Assembly: GCA_020062605.1 (NCBI GenBank)
Contig: JAGUWA010000121.1
Coordinates: forward strand, 1-5,453
Direction: 5' to 3'
Origin: Parvibaculum sp.
GTDB lineage: Bacteria; Pseudomonadota; Alphaproteobacteria; Parvibaculales; Parvibaculaceae
DNA: 5,453 nucleotides
Part shown: piece after piece, positions 5,141 through 5,453 of the stretch
Position numbering within the stretch: the first letter of the stretch is position 1
Layout: each line of letters starts with the position of its first letter
The notes under the pieces: generated by a model
The model's database searches: none
Seen by the model: only the letters and a program-made list of their open reading frames with translations
What the model was told of the DNA's origin: nothing
Translations under genes and position numbers: made by a program

Positions 5141-5453
5141 ATGCTGACGCGAAAGCAACATGAACTGCTGATGTTCATCCATGAGCGGATCAAAGAAGGC
5201 GGCGTTTCTCCCAGCTTCGACGAGATGAAGGATGCCTTGGACCTTCGCTCGAAGTCCGGCATTCACCGGCTCATTACGGCGCTTGAAGAGCGCGGTTTCA
5301 TTCGCCGCCTGCCCCATCGGGCGCGCGCTCTCGAAATCCTCAAGCTTCCCGAGGCGGCCTCGCCAAGCCTTGCCATATCGCGCGGCAGGGGCTTCTCGCC
5401 AAGCGTCATCGAAGGCGGCGCCCGTCCGAAGCAGACGAGTCGCGACCTCGCGC
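5141..5453 (+). CDS. lexA: LexA repressor, N-terminal part (runs off the right edge)
   Basis: SOS-response repressor that binds operators as a dimer and cleaves itself when stimulated by RecA filaments on single-stranded DNA. Only the first 104 residues are visible, starting MLTRKQHELLMFIHERIKEG at an ATG with GGAGGGG 9 bases upstream. Seen: the winged-helix DNA-binding domain, with PSFDEMKDALDL at 24-35 and the recognition-helix segment RSKSGIHRLITALEERGFI at 36-54, then RRLPHRARALEILKLPE at 55-71, all of the alphaproteobacterial LexA form. A Ser/Arg/Gly-rich linker follows. The Ala-Gly cleavage site and the Ser/Lys catalytic pair would lie beyond the window and cannot be checked. The operator in its own promoter fits autoregulation. 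Its place after moeA is the common alphaproteobacterial order. Confidence 0.96.
   Translation, partial: MLTRKQHELLMFIHERIKEGGVSPSFDEMKDALDLRSKSGIHRLITALEERGFIRRLPHRARALEILKLPEAASPSLAISRGRGFSPSVIEGGARPKQTSRDLA

Noticed and set aside
4418..5317. Minus-strand open frame of 299 codons across moeA, the lexA promoter and lexA
   Set aside because: It would run through a clear promoter and operator region and two real genes, and resembles no family.
1..5453. CRISPR array, insertion sequence, tRNA/rRNA, prophage or toxin-antitoxin signatures
   Set aside because: No spaced repeats of array type, terminal inverted repeats with a transposase, RNA gene motifs or paired small toxin genes were found; coding density is filled by known housekeeping families.

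Overview
The window comes from a high-GC alphaproteobacterium. It carries the order trpD-trpC ... moaC-moeA-lexA typical of that class, a LexA N-terminus of the alphaproteobacterial type, and an SOS box of the alphaproteobacterial form (GAAC-N7-GAAC, i.e. GTTC-N7-GTTC on the other strand) in front of lexA. A Hyphomicrobiales / Parvibaculum-like source is a guess from protein flavour only. All genes lie on the + strand and are packed tightly.

Layout. Positions 1-1706: the 3' part of trpD (anthranilate phosphoribosyltransferase, start lost off the left edge) overlaps trpC (indole-3-glycerol phosphate synthase) by 8 bases; these are two consecutive tryptophan steps. Positions 1707-1863: a 157-base gap with a long-loop inverted repeat and, on the minus strand, three 11-bp-spaced copies of a CTGTCAT-like heptamer that read as a Pho box. 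Positions 1864-3261: a GNAT acetyltransferase and a KdsA-type 3-deoxy-D-manno-octulosonate-8-phosphate synthase. These two genes are inserted into the usual trpC-moaC junction. Positions 3262-5026: moaC and moeA (molybdenum cofactor synthesis), 3 bases apart; moaC probably starts at a TTG with a strong ribosome binding site. Positions 5027-5140: a dense regulatory gap with a perfect DnaA box, a sigma70-type promoter with the LexA operator inside it, and a leader whose G/C blocks can form competing hairpins around the Shine-Dalgarno. Positions 5141-5453: the first 104 codons of lexA, running off the right edge.

The core genes are ordinary housekeeping genes and I see no new multi-gene system. 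The parts worth a second look are: the Pho-box-like triple repeat, whose orientation points leftward, against trpC; the extra kdsA, which has the Asn of the metal-independent class and a longer loop; the 10-bp inverted repeat across the kdsA stop codon; and the DnaA box, SOS operator and leader hairpins in front of lexA.
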